Assembly (NCBI GenBank): GCA_038211295.1
Contig: JBBQVS010000021.1
Coordinates: forward strand, 1 to 49,898
DNA from: JBBQVS01 sp038211295
Lineage (GTDB): Bacteria; Chloroflexota; Ktedonobacteria; Ktedonobacterales; Ktedonobacteraceae
DNA length: 49,898 nucleotides
Reading direction: 5' to 3'
Each line of letters begins with the position of its first letter. Position 1 is the first letter of the stretch. The translations under genes and the position numbers were made by a program. Below the pieces are notes generated by a model. That model did no database searches. It had not been told where the DNA came from and was given only the letters and a program-made list of their open reading frames with translations. Positions 40,519 through 49,364 of the stretch are shown here, one piece after another.

Positions 40519-41910
40519 ATGAAAACAGTAGAAATGCCCAAAATGGGCGACACAATGGAAGAGGGTAAAATCCTCAACTGGCTCAAAAAAGTTGGAGATA
40601 CCGTCAAAAAAGGCGAACCCATCGCAGAAATTGAGACCGATAAAGTCAATATCGAGGTAGAATCGTTCGCAAGCGGCATACTCCGTAAGATTTTAGTACC
40701 CGCTGGTGCGTCCGCCGCGATTGGCGCAGGTATCGCGCTCGTCGGAGCCGCCGATGAGGTTCTGCCGGGCGAAGCTCCCGCGACGCCTCCGGTGAGCAAT
40801 GTGGGCCTAGAGAAAGCCACTGATGCCCCGAAATCTGTAGCACTCAACGGCACTACGGGTAGTACCATCAAGGAGTCACCTTCGCTTGTCGTTGGTGGTG
40901 GACAAACAGAGATAGCCTATCACGAGGCCGTAGCGCAGACAGCGATAGCAGAGCGTGGACGCATCTTTATTTCACCCCTCGCGCGTCGCCTCGCCGAAGA
41001 ACACAATCTCGACTATACGAATATTCAGGGCACAGGCCCGAATGGACGCATCATCAAGATGGATGTTGAGGCTGCAATTGCGGCACCCGCGCCCGTCGCC
41101 GCTTCAACGCGACCCACGCCAAACGTTCCCACGCTGCCATTCACGGAAACATACGTCGAGCCAAAAGCGGAGCTAGAGGTCGCGCCAGCGGTGGCACCCG
41201 TCGCAGCAAGCACGGGCGATGTCGTGGAAATTCCGTTAACCGCTATGCGCCGCACCATCGCCAAACGGCTCTCCCAGAGTATGCAGACCGCGCCACACTT
41301 CTATGTGACAACGGTGATTGATACGAGCAAGCTCGCAGAATTGCGGAAGCAGATCAACGAGTTCGTGGCAAAAGACAAGGCACCAATCAAGGTCAGCTAC
41401 AACGACTTGATTGTTAAAGCAGTCGCACGCACGCTGGCACAAATGCCAGAGGTCAACGTTTCCTTTGCGGAAGACCGTCTGCTGCAAAAGAAACAGGTCA
41501 ACGTAGGCGTCGCGGTTGCACTGGAGCAGGGCTTGATTGTACCCGTCGTGCGAAACGCCGACCAGCGTGGCATACTTGACCTCGCACGCGAAACCCGCCG
41601 TCTGGCAGATGCAGCGCGTCAGAGCAAGCTACGCCCAGAGGATTTCAGTGGTGGAACGTTCACCGTGAGCAATCTTGGCATGTTCGATGTGGAGAGCTTC
41701 ACGGCGGTTATCAATCCACCCGAATCAGCTATTCTCGCGATTGGTTCAATCACGCCAACGCCTGCCGTCATCGATGGACAGGTGGTTGTGCGAGACCGTA
41801 TGAAGGTCACGCTCTCTTCCGATCATCGCGCGATAGATGGAGCCATCGCGGCACGCTTCCTGCAAGAGGTAAAACGTCTGTTAGAAGAGCCATTCGGCCT
41901 GCTTGTATAG
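40519..41910 (+). CDS. pdhC: Dihydrolipoamide acetyltransferase E2
   Basis: A 463-aa E2 core enzyme with one N-terminal lipoyl domain (1-80, lipoyl lysine K42 in ETDKVN). An Ala/Pro linker, a peripheral-subunit binding domain (about 151-187, ISPLARRLAEEHNLDY), a second linker and the catalytic domain (about 230-463) follow. The active-site pair is H436 and D440 in SSDHRAIDGA. It transfers the acyl group to CoA and scaffolds the complex. It begins 34 nt after E1 beta. Confidence 0.92.
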   Translation: MKTVEMPKMGDTMEEGKILNWLKKVGDTVKKGEPIAEIETDKVNIEVESFASGILRKILVPAGASAAIGAGIALVGAADEVLPGEAPATPPVSNVGLEKATDAPKSVALNGTTGSTIKESPSLVVGGGQTEIAYHEAVAQTAIAERGRIFISPLARRLAEEHNLDYTNIQGTGPNGRIIKMDVEAAIAAPAPVAASTRPTPNVPTLPFTETYVEPKAELEVAPAVAPVAASTGDVVEIPLTAMRRTIAKRLSQSMQTAPHFYVTTVIDTSKLAELRKQINEFVAKDKAPIKVSYNDLIVKAVARTLAQMPEVNVSFAEDRLLQKKQVNVGVAVALEQGLIVPVVRNADQRGILDLARETRRLADAARQSKLRPEDFSGGTFTVSNLGMFDVESFTAVINPPESAILAIGSITPTPAVIDGQVVVRDRMKVTLSSDHRAIDGAIAARFLQEVKRLLEEPFGLLV

Positions 41911-41923
41911 AGACGGATTGACG

Positions 41924-42475
41924 ATGGCACAAGAAGAGTTTATGCTGACCCAACAACTGCATGGCGTAACGCTTGTACTTCTACGTGGCAACATCGTAGA
42001 AGTACAGACGGACGCTATTGTCAACGCCGCGAATTCTTCGCTCGCTGGCGGGGGCGGCGTCGACGGCGCGATTCATCGCGCTGGTGGGCCAACTATTATG
42101 GCTGAATGCGCCCGCTTTGATGGTTGCCCTACTGGTAGCGCGGTGGTGACAACGGCGGGACACCTCAAGGCACGCTATATCTTTCACGCGGTTGGGCCAA
42201 TTTATCGTGACAGGCCAGACGACGCACGCCTGCTTGCAAGCGCGTATCAGACATGCCTGACATTGGCAGAGGAACACGCCCTACACAGCATCGCGTTTCC
42301 CTCAATCAGTACAGGCGTCTACGGCTACCCCGTCACAAAAGCCGCTCCTATTGCGTTGAGGACTGTACGTGAGCATATTGAACAGACAACAGGATTACAG
42401 CAGGTACTGTTTGTCTTGTTTGATGCGAACACGTATACTGCATATAAAACAGCACTGGCGGAACTTGTTCAGTAA
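41924..42475 (+). CDS. Macro-domain ADP-ribose hydrolase-like protein
   Basis: A 183-aa single macro domain. Motifs: IVNAANSSLAGGGGVDGAIHRAGG (about 33-56) with the catalytic Asn/Asp pattern of MacroD-type enzymes, then HAVGPIYRD and IAFPSISTGVYGYP. Such proteins remove ADP-ribose from proteins or nucleic acids, or hydrolyse O-acetyl-ADP-ribose. I used ATG 41924; the longer frame begins at a TTG inside the E2 gene. It lies 13 nt after E2 and 20 nt before map, so it is probably cotranscribed with the dehydrogenase genes. Confidence 0.88.
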   Translation: MAQEEFMLTQQLHGVTLVLLRGNIVEVQTDAIVNAANSSLAGGGGVDGAIHRAGGPTIMAECARFDGCPTGSAVVTTAGHLKARYIFHAVGPIYRDRPDDARLLASAYQTCLTLAEEHALHSIAFPSISTGVYGYPVTKAAPIALRTVREHIEQTTGLQQVLFVLFDANTYTAYKTALAELVQ

Positions 42476-42495
42476 TTCCATAAGGACAAAAACAC

Positions 42496-43311
42496 ATGGC
42501 AAATAGGCCAAATAAGGTCAGCGATACCAAATCGCCACAAGAGATTGCGCTTATGCGTGAAGCGGGTCTGCTCGTGTGGAATGCTCATCAAGTCGCGGCG
42601 GTCCTGGTGCAACCAGGGATTTCGACGGGCGAAATTAACGCGGCAGTCGAAAAGTTTATCAGCGACAATCATGCGGAAGCTCTGTTCAAGGGTGTGCCTG
42701 GCCCGAAGGAGCCATTTCCTGCCGCCGCGTGTATCTCTGTAAACGAGCAAATCGTCCACGGCATCCCCGGCCCACGTAAGCTTCAAGAGGGAGATATTAT
42801 CAGTATCGACATCGGGTGTCGCTTGAATGGCTGGTGTGGCGACGCCGCCGTGACCCGTCCGGTGGGCAAGATTGACGCACGTAAGCAAAAACTACTCGAT
42901 GTGACCGAGACATCCCTGCGTCGCGCGATAGAGCTGATTCCACAGCGTCGTAAATGGAGCCAGGTCGCCAGAGAAATCGAGACATACGTCAAACGCTCTG
43001 GCTTCTCTGTTGTTGAGGGATTAGTGGGCCACAGCATTGGACGCGAGCTATGGGGGCCGATTCAAGTTCCCAACTACTATACACGCCGCTACGAGGTCTA
43101 TGGTGACTTCGACCTTGTGCCAGGGGTCGTAATCGCGGTTGAGCCAATGGTCAATATTGGAGTTAAAAGCTTTCGTATACTTGAGGATGGCTGGACAATT
43201 ATCACGCAGGACAGCGAACCCAGTGCTCATTTCGAGCATACCATTGCAATTACCGAAAAGGGGCCGCAACTTCTAACCGCTGGCCCCGATGGGAAAGCCT
43301 GGGCAACATAG
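42496..43311 (+). CDS. map: Type I methionine aminopeptidase, unusual active site
   Basis: A 271-aa M24 metallopeptidase that removes N-terminal Met. Metal ligands are present as D105 and D116 (ISIDIGCRLNGWCGD), H179 (GHSIGR), E216 (AVEPM) and E247 (HFEHT). Substrate-side H88 (VHGIPG) is also present. The second conserved histidine of the GHGIGxxxHExP motif is replaced: GHSIGRELWGPIQV has W186 at that place. The enzyme may have altered activity, and a second map elsewhere is possible. AAGGA precedes ATG 42496. Confidence 0.88.
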   Translation: MANRPNKVSDTKSPQEIALMREAGLLVWNAHQVAAVLVQPGISTGEINAAVEKFISDNHAEALFKGVPGPKEPFPAAACISVNEQIVHGIPGPRKLQEGDIISIDIGCRLNGWCGDAAVTRPVGKIDARKQKLLDVTETSLRRAIELIPQRRKWSQVAREIETYVKRSGFSVVEGLVGHSIGRELWGPIQVPNYYTRRYEVYGDFDLVPGVVIAVEPMVNIGVKSFRILEDGWTIITQDSEPSAHFEHTIAITEKGPQLLTAGPDGKAWAT

Positions 43312-43334
43312 CAGAGTGTGATAATAGCACGATC

Positions 43335-43691
43335 TCATTTGTTCCGCAGTTCTTTTCGTAATTCGCGCACGAAGCCAGCGACGCCCTGAGTCCATGTCAT
43401 CTTAGGCTCCTCGGCCTGCTTGCGCTTCGCTGCGTCCTGTCTGCGACGAATGGTATTAGCGATAACCGTGGCGCGTTGCTCTTCAAGACGCAAACCATCA
43501 TAAGCGGCGCGACGGGCGGGACTGCTCAGGATGCTATATGCTTCATTGAGCTGCTTCATGCGCGTATCCTGACCCTGCTTCTGCACGTCGGGATGATGCA
43601 GACGAACAAGGCGACGATATGCGGTTTTGATCTGTTCTAATGTCGCGTCGGGCTTGATCTCTAGCCGCGCATAATAATCTGGCACAAGCAT
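43335..43691 (-). CDS. DnaJ-domain protein
   Basis: 118 aa with an N-terminal J domain (about 4-66): DYYARLEIKPDATLEQIKTA, the catalytic HPD in VRLHHPDVQ, and NEAYSILSSPARRAAYD. No zinc-finger or C-terminal DnaJ domains follow, only a basic helical tail. It should stimulate a DnaK-type ATPase as a J-protein of narrow function. I chose ATG 43691 (AGAGGGGAAA upstream); the open frame extends to 43748, into dut. It lies 28 nt after dut on the same strand. Confidence 0.85.
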   Translation of the reverse strand: MLVPDYYARLEIKPDATLEQIKTAYRRLVRLHHPDVQKQGQDTRMKQLNEAYSILSSPARRAAYDGLRLEEQRATVIANTIRRRQDAAKRKQAEEPKMTWTQGVAGFVRELRKELRNK

Positions 43692-43719
43692 GTATTTCCC
43701 CTCTGTTGCTGGTCGCTTG

Positions 43720-44169
43720 CTACTTACCTGTACTTCCAAAGCCACCACGCCCTTTGTTGAGCGTCTCTACTTCATTCCATACAACGTGCGCGATAGGCAC
43801 AAACATTCCCTGTGCGATGCGTTCGCCACGTTGGACGGTGATTGCCTCGTCACGAAAATTATACACCTGCACCATCAATTCGTCGCCCTCGCCACAGTAA
43901 TCTTGATCGATTATACCCACACCATGCGGAACTGATAGCCCTTTTCGGCGCGGTGTACTGCTCCGCAATGTGAGAAGCAACATGTACCCTGGGGGCGTCT
44001 GCACAATGACATTGCCCGGAATATGCCCAAGCTCGTGAGGCGCAATCACAGTCCCCTCACGACACACCAGGTCGAAGCCCACCGAACCCACTGTCGCATA
44101 GGTCGGCAAAGGAAGGTCTGTGTCAATACGTGTAATTGTTACCTCTAGATGATGTATGTCCCTATTCAT
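43720..44169 (-). CDS. dut: dUTP diphosphatase
   Basis: A 149-aa trimeric-type dUTPase that hydrolyses dUTP to dUMP and keeps uracil out of DNA. Motifs 1-5 are visible: ATVGSVGFDL, LRSSTPRRKGL, GVGIIDQDYCGEGDEL (with catalytic-site D88/D90), QRGERIAQ and the C-terminal RGGFGSTG. The start at ATG 44169 is set by the family N-terminus and by a -10 box only 7 nt upstream, implying a leaderless mRNA; the longer frame to 44220 lies upstream of that promoter. Confidence 0.93.
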   Translation of the reverse strand: MNRDIHHLEVTITRIDTDLPLPTYATVGSVGFDLVCREGTVIAPHELGHIPGNVIVQTPPGYMLLLTLRSSTPRRKGLSVPHGVGIIDQDYCGEGDELMVQVYNFRDEAITVQRGERIAQGMFVPIAHVVWNEVETLNKGRGGFGSTGK

Positions 44170-44176
44170 AGTTGTT

Positions 44177-44182
44177 ATTTTA
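44177..44182 (-). promoter_or_regulatory. -10 box of dut (leaderless)
   Basis: Minus-strand GTGCTAAAATAACA, with TAAAAT at 44182-44177, matches the -10 region of the left RHH promoter over this 14-nt stretch. No TTGACA is seen 17 nt upstream. The ATG is 7 nt downstream. Confidence 0.45.
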
Positions 44183-44546
44183 GCACACCTGGGCCTGCAC
44201 ATTTTCCGCGAGTGCCGCATCTAACACAGGTTTTAGTGTCAACATGTTTTTTCGTAAATAAAAATGTGTCAAGTTGGTTGAGTAGTGACAGGACTATACT
44301 GCTATACCATGCACTTTCTGGTTAAGAAATCACAACCACAGGAGGTACTTTCCTGCTAACATAAGACACCTTTACACGTGTAGCAGGGAGTTTTCTGTTA
44401 TGCTCTGCCCAATGACGTATGTTTATGTGCCGATAGAAATACTTATGCTTCAGGCAACATAGATAATCTCCCCCTTGCTTGTACAGCAAAGAACTATGTA
44501 TGGCGTTAATAACGCATACGTCTCTATTTGAAGGAGAATATTTTTT
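44183..44546. other. Intergenic region between dut and the GH44 gene
   Basis: More than 300 nt without a gene. Possible GH44 promoter elements TATACT/TATACC lie near 44297-44308 without a clear -35. CCTGCTA/TAGCAGG (about 44352-44386) can form a hairpin. A palindrome with one bulge, GTATGGCGTTA/TAACGCATAC (44498-44519), just before the RBS could be an operator. No known riboswitch core was recognised. Confidence 0.4.
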
Positions 44547-46229
44547 ATGAAACGGACTCACTGGTTTCGCATACTTGCCGCCTGCGTGGTAGTGCTTTCT
44601 GCAATTGGAGCAACAATAGCAGTGCAGCGTGTATTTGTTTTTCGCGCCTTTGCAGCAAATCCTGGCCCGACGCTGACAATCAACGCTGCCCTGGGACAGC
44701 ACACGATTAGTCCGGATATTTATGGTATGAACATGTACGGTATTGACGCTGCGTTCGCCAGGTCACTGCGCCTACCCGTACAACGTTGGGGAGGCGATGG
44801 AACATCGCGTTATAACTGGCGTACCGACACAACCAATAGTGGCTTTGACTGGTACTTTATGGGTGGTGGGAATACCAATCCAGTCGCAGGGGCGGGCGCG
44901 GACACGTTCGTGAATAATGCGACAACTGCTGGTGGGAAAGCGATACTTACAATTCCCCTTATCGACTATATCGATAAAGGCGGAAACGCAAACTGTTCCT
45001 TCCCAACTTCTGTGTATGGGCAACAGCAATCCACCAATCCCTATGTTCATCCTAATGGTACTAATTGTGGTAATAGCCTCAAGCAAAATGGTTCACAGAT
45101 CACTGATGCTAATATCGCTCTGAACAACGTCCCCAATAGTCCCACGTACCAGCAGCAGTGGGTGCAGCATCTAGTTGCGGCACACGGCACTGCCGCGAAA
45201 GGTGGGGTCAACATCTATCAGATGGACAACGAGCCGAGCGGGTGGGGCAACACACATCGCGACATCCATCCCGGCTCGACAGGCTACGACGAGCTGATAA
45301 ACAAAACGTTTGCCTATGGTGCTGCGGTCAAAGCCGCCGATTCGGGTGCAAATATACTTGGCCCCTCGGACTTTGGATGGCCCGCATATCTCGACTCATC
45401 AAAGGCGGGCGATAACGCGGCTTCACATGGCGGCACCAAATTCGCCGAATATTACTTGCAGCAGATGCGTGCCTACGAGCAAAAACATGGGACACGGCTC
45501 CTCAACTACTTCGACGAGCACTACTATCCTGCGAGTAGTGATGCTTGTATCGCCAACTGTCCTGTCGGCAATGCACAAACACAGGCCGAACGGTTGCAGG
45601 CGACACGCTCATTGTGGGATCCAACCTACAAAGATCATAGCTGGATTGGGCAATACTACGCTCCCATTCAACTCTTGCCTCTTTTTCACAGTTGGATCAA
45701 CAAAGATTATCCCGGTACAAAACTCGCGATCACCGAATACAATTTCGGTGGCCTTGAGTCGATTAACGGCGCGTTGACACAGGCCGACGTACTGGGCATC
45801 TTCGGACGCGAACAGCTCGACCTTGCCACATTGTGGGGGCCACCGTCCACAGACCAACCCGGTGCCTTCGCGTTCCGCATGTATCGTAACTATGATGGTC
45901 TAGGTAGCACCTATGGAAATACATGGGTGCAATCGATGAGTGCGGATCAGGGTAAGCTCGCGGTCTATGGTGCGCGACGTAGTAGTGATGGTGCACTGAC
46001 ATTGATGGTTATCAACAAAACAGGCGGCGACCTGACAAGCACTCTCAATCTCTCAGGGTTTACTCCCGGTGCCAATGCTCAGGTGTATACCTATAGCGGC
46101 GCAAATCTCAAGGCAATTGTGCATAAACCCACTATTGGCGTCAATGCCAAAGGCTTCAACATGACCTACGCGGCAAATTCGCTCTCGCTGATTGTCTTAC
46201 CCCCATCTGGCGCAAACACAAAACATTGA
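44547..46229 (+). CDS. Secreted glycoside hydrolase family 44 (endoglucanase/xyloglucanase)
   Basis: A 560-aa secreted enzyme. Residues 1-37 form a signal peptide ending near FRAFAA. The TIM-barrel catalytic domain (about 55-450) carries the GH44 signatures RWGGDGTSRYNW (80-91), QMDNEPSGW with the acid/base E229, and ITEYNFGG with nucleophile E397. A beta-rich domain (about 450-555) follows. There is no dockerin or carbohydrate-binding module. GH44 enzymes cut cellulose-type and xyloglucan chains, fitting a soil saprophyte. GAAGGAGA precedes ATG 44547, and hairpin 46287-46318 follows. Confidence 0.9.
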   Translation: MKRTHWFRILAACVVVLSAIGATIAVQRVFVFRAFAANPGPTLTINAALGQHTISPDIYGMNMYGIDAAFARSLRLPVQRWGGDGTSRYNWRTDTTNSGFDWYFMGGGNTNPVAGAGADTFVNNATTAGGKAILTIPLIDYIDKGGNANCSFPTSVYGQQQSTNPYVHPNGTNCGNSLKQNGSQITDANIALNNVPNSPTYQQQWVQHLVAAHGTAAKGGVNIYQMDNEPSGWGNTHRDIHPGSTGYDELINKTFAYGAAVKAADSGANILGPSDFGWPAYLDSSKAGDNAASHGGTKFAEYYLQQMRAYEQKHGTRLLNYFDEHYYPASSDACIANCPVGNAQTQAERLQATRSLWDPTYKDHSWIGQYYAPIQLLPLFHSWINKDYPGTKLAITEYNFGGLESINGALTQADVLGIFGREQLDLATLWGPPSTDQPGAFAFRMYRNYDGLGSTYGNTWVQSMSADQGKLAVYGARRSSDGALTLMVINKTGGDLTSTLNLSGFTPGANAQVYTYSGANLKAIVHKPTIGVNAKGFNMTYAANSLSLIVLPPSGANTKH

Positions 46230-46286
46230 TGTAAAACAGAATTGGCTTAGAAGCGTCTCTTCTACATACTCTTAAAACAACCCGTG

Positions 46287-46318
46287 TGGAGAGGAGACGC
46301 CCTGTCATCTCCTCTCCA
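46287..46318 (+). terminator. Hairpin after the GH44 gene
   Basis: TGGAGAGGAGA (46287-46297) and TCTCCTCTCCA (46308-46318) are perfect 11-bp arms around a 10-nt loop; the following sequence is moderately T-rich. Confidence 0.65.
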
Positions 46319-46393
46319 TTGCTCTCATTCTTCAGAAAATTTTACCAAATCTTGACTGTTTCTGTTCTCTCTTCACACACTTCTCTGCTATGC

Positions 46394-46399
46394 TAAAAT
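46394..46399 (+). promoter_or_regulatory. -10 box upstream of the small membrane protein gene
   Basis: TAAAAT preceded by TGC (extended -10); TTCACA 16 nt upstream (46372-46377) could be the -35. Confidence 0.4.
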
Positions 46400-46430
46400 A
46401 TATACATCAGAGAAGGGCAGAGGAACATTT

Positions 46431-46859
46431 TTGAAAGCGCGTACTACCACTATCATTGTTACAGGCATCTTACTGTGCGTTGCCGTTGCCACTGTTGCGT
46501 TTACCCTCGCGGAAACGGTACAAGCTGTGCAAGGGTTGCAGCATCAAGGCTCACTAATGAAAACTGGTGATGTTCGCACCGTGCGCTCATGGATGACCAT
46601 TCCCTATATCGCCCATACCTATCACGTACCCGGAAGCTACCTCTATACCTCGATTGGCGTCACCAATAGTGCAGCACAAAATCGTGCGTCCCTCTATGCG
46701 CTCGCGACACAGAAGAAGCGACCTGTCGCAACTGTGGTCTCTGGTATACAACACGCGATTGTTGCCTATCGTAAACAACATCCTCATCACGCGGTGCCTA
46801 TACATCCTACGTCAACACGAAATATCCGTCCCACTATGTTGAGAAGGTCGTTGTTTTGA
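46431..46859 (+). CDS. Small membrane-anchored protein of unknown function
   Basis: 142 aa, not assigned to a named family. One N-terminal membrane helix (about 5-28, TTTIIVTGILLCVAVATVAF) is followed by an extracytoplasmic part with RSWMTIPYIAHTYHVPGSYL (about 52-71) and a basic C-terminus. The TTG start at 46431 is supported by GAGGAAC 7-8 nt upstream. Its stop overlaps the TTG of the DedA gene (TTGA), so the two are translationally coupled and may act together in the membrane. Confidence 0.6.
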   Translation: MKARTTTIIVTGILLCVAVATVAFTLAETVQAVQGLQHQGSLMKTGDVRTVRSWMTIPYIAHTYHVPGSYLYTSIGVTNSAAQNRASLYALATQKKRPVATVVSGIQHAIVAYRKQHPHHAVPIHPTSTRNIRPTMLRRSLF

Positions 46860-47578
46860 GTATGTATCTACCCACCTTGCTCACATGGTTACAGCAGTTT
46901 GGCTACCCGATGCTCTGGGTGTGCATCTGTATCGCGGCGTTTGGACTACCATTGCCCGTAAGTCTTATCTTGCTGGCGGCAGGTGCGTTTGCGGCACTTG
47001 GCGACTTCAATATTGTTCTGCTCGCGCTCGTCTCCATCACCGCCTCCACCTGTGGCGATTCGCTTGGCTACCTGTTGGGACGGCGGGTTGGCACACCAAT
47101 CTTCGCATGGCTTGGGCGCCAGACACGTTTTCGCGTTGTGACACCACAGCGTCTGCAACAAGCCCATGTGTATTTCAAGCGGCGCGGCGGGTGGGCGATC
47201 TTCCTCAGTCGCTTCCTCTTCTCCGGCATGGGGGGCATCATCAACATGCTCGCTGGCGCGGAACGCTATGGCTATCGTCGCTTCCTGCTCTTCGATCTCT
47301 GCGGCGAAATTCTTGGAGCCACCATTCCCCTGTGTCTTGGATACGTTTTCGGCGCGAGCTGGGAAGCGGTAGGTGATATTATGGGCGAAGTCTCCGGCGT
47401 CGTAATTGCGCTTCTCTTTGCGATTATTCTTGTGGTGCGACTCGCAAAACTCTTACGCAATACCAGTACAGCACGCAAGAAGAACACAACACACGGCGGC
47501 ATTCCAACGGGTATTCCACTTTTGCCACAGCAAGAATTTCGACATGAAGATACTTCTTCTGGCTCGCTGTTACCGTAA
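46856..47578 (+). CDS. DedA/VTT-domain membrane protein
   Basis: 240 aa with about five hydrophobic segments. The VTT (DedA) core shows FGLPLPVSLILLAAGAFAA, GDSLGYLLGRRVG, the FxxR-type segment FLSRFLFSGMGGIINMLAG, and GYRRFLLFDLCGEIL. DedA proteins are proton-dependent and several are undecaprenyl- or phospholipid-flipping transporters. The start is TTG 46856 (GAAGG 8 nt upstream) or ATG 46862 two codons on. Confidence 0.85.
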   Translation: MSMYLPTLLTWLQQFGYPMLWVCICIAAFGLPLPVSLILLAAGAFAALGDFNIVLLALVSITASTCGDSLGYLLGRRVGTPIFAWLGRQTRFRVVTPQRLQQAHVYFKRRGGWAIFLSRFLFSGMGGIINMLAGAERYGYRRFLLFDLCGEILGATIPLCLGYVFGASWEAVGDIMGEVSGVVIALLFAIILVVRLAKLLRNTSTARKKNTTHGGIPTGIPLLPQQEFRHEDTSSGSLLP

Positions 47579-47974
47579 GTAAACGCAGCTACACTACATT
47601 ACTGACATTTTTGTTCGACATGAAGGCATAGTGTTACACCGTGAAACATTCTGGCATTGCCACTTTCGAGTCACTTCAAACGTATTAAAGGGAAGAAGAA
47701 ATATGTTCACTCTAAAAATTGGAGAAAATAGGCGTCCAGGGGGCTAGAATGATAGGCAAATATGGGTTATAATGAGAGTACGGAATATTTTCCGGTCTCA
47801 TACTGTTTTGTTATGTGTATTTATACACATGCCGGAACAGAACCTTGATTTCCTCCCAATGAGACATGCAGTCAAAACAACCCGTGCAGATGGCGAGTTT
47901 TTCTACATGTAGGACCGGATTGACGAACGACGTATCTTGCTGCTTAGGATACTACTTTTCATGGAGGGCGCACG
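47579..47974. other. Upstream region of the sigma factor gene
   Basis: 396 nt without a gene. Consensus TATAAT at 47768-47773 with a poor -35 (TAGAAT, 47745-47750) would give a leader of about 195 nt. In it, CGGAATATTTTCCGG-type pairing (about 47781-47795) and an 18-bp palindrome, ATGTGTATTTATACACAT (47813-47830), form hairpins. The RBS is GGAGGGC before ATG 47975. Confidence 0.5.
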
Positions 47975-49189
47975 ATGATTGACTTAGAGCGTGCCATGAC
48001 GGGATCAACGCTTACCTTGAATGCTACAGAAGCCGCGACTGGTCATGAGAAACCGTTTGACATTGTTGGACAGTTGCTCAATAAGGACCTCGACTATACA
48101 TCAGAAGATGGAGAAGAGGAGGAGAAGGAGGAGTCAGAGCTTGAAGAAGACCTGACAAATCTAGAACCAGCCTCCCTAGAGATGGACGATATGTCTGATA
48201 TACAGGAAGACCTTCCCCAGGGAACACCTGAACGCGTAACCGAACCACTCCGCGCCGTATTGCCCAAGGCACCCGCATCAGAGACAGAGCAACCTGCACG
48301 CCGCACGATGATGCGCCGTCGTCGCTCCGAAGACCAGGACGAGAACTCCGTCAACTCTACCGATGCTGGCGAATCCGATGCCGTAATGACGTATCTACGC
48401 GAAATTGGTCGTGTACCGATGATTACGCATGATCGCGAAATCGATCTTGCGAAGCGTATTGAGTCCGGTGATCGCGACGCGAAGAAGCAGTTTGTACTCG
48501 CAAATCTGCGACTCGTGGTGAGCATCGCCAAGCGGTATGTTGGACGTGGGCTTTCACTGCTTGACCTGATTCAAGAGGGAAATATCGGGCTTATCCGCGC
48601 GGTGCAACGGTACGACTGGCGTCGAGGCCATCGCTTCTCAACTCATGCAACATGGTGGATTCGCCAGGCTATCAGCCGCGCCGTCGCCGACAAGGGCCGC
48701 ACGATCCGTCTGCCCGTCTATGTCAACACCGCACTTAATCGCATTCGTCGCGAACGACAACGCCTCCTTCAAGAGCTTGGACGCGAACCAAGCGAACTAG
48801 AGTTAGCCGAGGCCACTGGTTTAGACCCCATTCGCATGGTTGAGTTACAGGCCGCCCCCGGTGCTCCCGTCTCGTTAGAACTTCCCGTTGGCGAGGACGA
48901 AGAGCAAGAGTTGGGCGATGTGCTTCCGGATACCGAAGCCGCTTCCCCTGAAGATGTCGCAACCACCCAAACGCTAAAAGACGAGGTACAACGTGTGCTA
49001 GAGTCCGTACTTACCCCACGCGAACAACTTGTCCTACAACTGCGTTTCGGTTTGGGCAACGGGCAAGCGCACCCCCTCGAACAAGTCGGGCGCGAGCTTG
49101 GCATTACCCGCGAGCGTGTACGCCAGATTGAGGCCGGCGCACTCGCGAAACTCCGCCAACCACCTGTATTGGATCGTTTGCGCGGCTAA
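47975..49189 (+). CDS. RpoD/SigA-type sigma-70 factor
   Basis: A 404-aa group 1 or 2 sigma factor. The N-terminal third is acidic (Glu-rich 45-60). Region 1.2 is SDAVMTYLREIGRVPMI, region 2.1-2.4 includes NLRLVVSIAKRYVGRGLSLLDL and RFSTHATWWIRQAI, region 3 starts ADKGRTIRLPVYVN, and region 4.2 is LEQVGRELGITRERVRQIE. After the RTIRLP block VYVNTALNRI replaces the more common VHMVE, suggesting a primary-like or alternative group 2 sigma rather than the sole RpoD. Its terminator-like hairpin is at 49202-49255. Confidence 0.9.
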   Translation: MIDLERAMTGSTLTLNATEAATGHEKPFDIVGQLLNKDLDYTSEDGEEEEKEESELEEDLTNLEPASLEMDDMSDIQEDLPQGTPERVTEPLRAVLPKAPASETEQPARRTMMRRRRSEDQDENSVNSTDAGESDAVMTYLREIGRVPMITHDREIDLAKRIESGDRDAKKQFVLANLRLVVSIAKRYVGRGLSLLDLIQEGNIGLIRAVQRYDWRRGHRFSTHATWWIRQAISRAVADKGRTIRLPVYVNTALNRIRRERQRLLQELGREPSELELAEATGLDPIRMVELQAAPGAPVSLELPVGEDEEQELGDVLPDTEAASPEDVATTQTLKDEVQRVLESVLTPREQLVLQLRFGLGNGQAHPLEQVGRELGITRERVRQIEAGALAKLRQPPVLDRLRG

Positions 49190-49201
49190 CACCACATAAT
49201 G

Positions 49202-49255
49202 CGAGAGCAACAACAAGGGCAACCGATGATTCAGTTGCCCTTGTTGTTGCTCTCG
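49202..49255 (+). terminator. 22-bp perfect hairpin after the sigma factor gene
   Basis: Arms 49202-49223 and 49234-49255 are exactly complementary, starting CGAGAGCAACAACAAGG; the loop is CGATGATTCA. No U-tract follows. Confidence 0.7.
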
Positions 49256-49274
49256 ATGGTACTCCTTATTCAAT

Positions 49275-49318
49275 GTCGCAGAAGACCCCTAGCTTCGAGC
49301 TATGGGGATGAATGCGAC
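49275..49318. repeat. Two-tier hairpin before the RHH-tnpB locus (IS605-type end)
   Basis: Outer stem GTCGCA (49275-49280)/TGCGAC (49313-49318), inner stem CCCCTAGCT (49286-49294)/AGCTA-T-GGGG (49298-49307) with loop TCG. It resembles subterminal palindromes of IS200/IS605 elements and the scaffold hairpin of TnpB guide RNAs. It is probably the left end of the element whose tnpB begins at 49516. Confidence 0.5.
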
Positions 49319-49328
49319 AACTGTACCC

Positions 49329-49358
49329 TTGACATACATCTATACAATATGGCAAAAT
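49329..49358 (+). promoter_or_regulatory. Promoter of the RHH-tnpB operon
   Basis: TTGACA (49329-49334), 18 nt, CAAAAT (49353-49358). The start point would be within 1-2 nt of the ATG at 49365, so this mRNA is also likely leaderless. Confidence 0.55.
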
Positions 49359-49364
49359 ACATAC

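Noticed and set aside
44183..44546. Riboswitch before the GH44 gene
   Set aside because: Hairpins are present, but no conserved core of SAM, cyclic-di-GMP, cobalamin, TPP or other classes could be matched.
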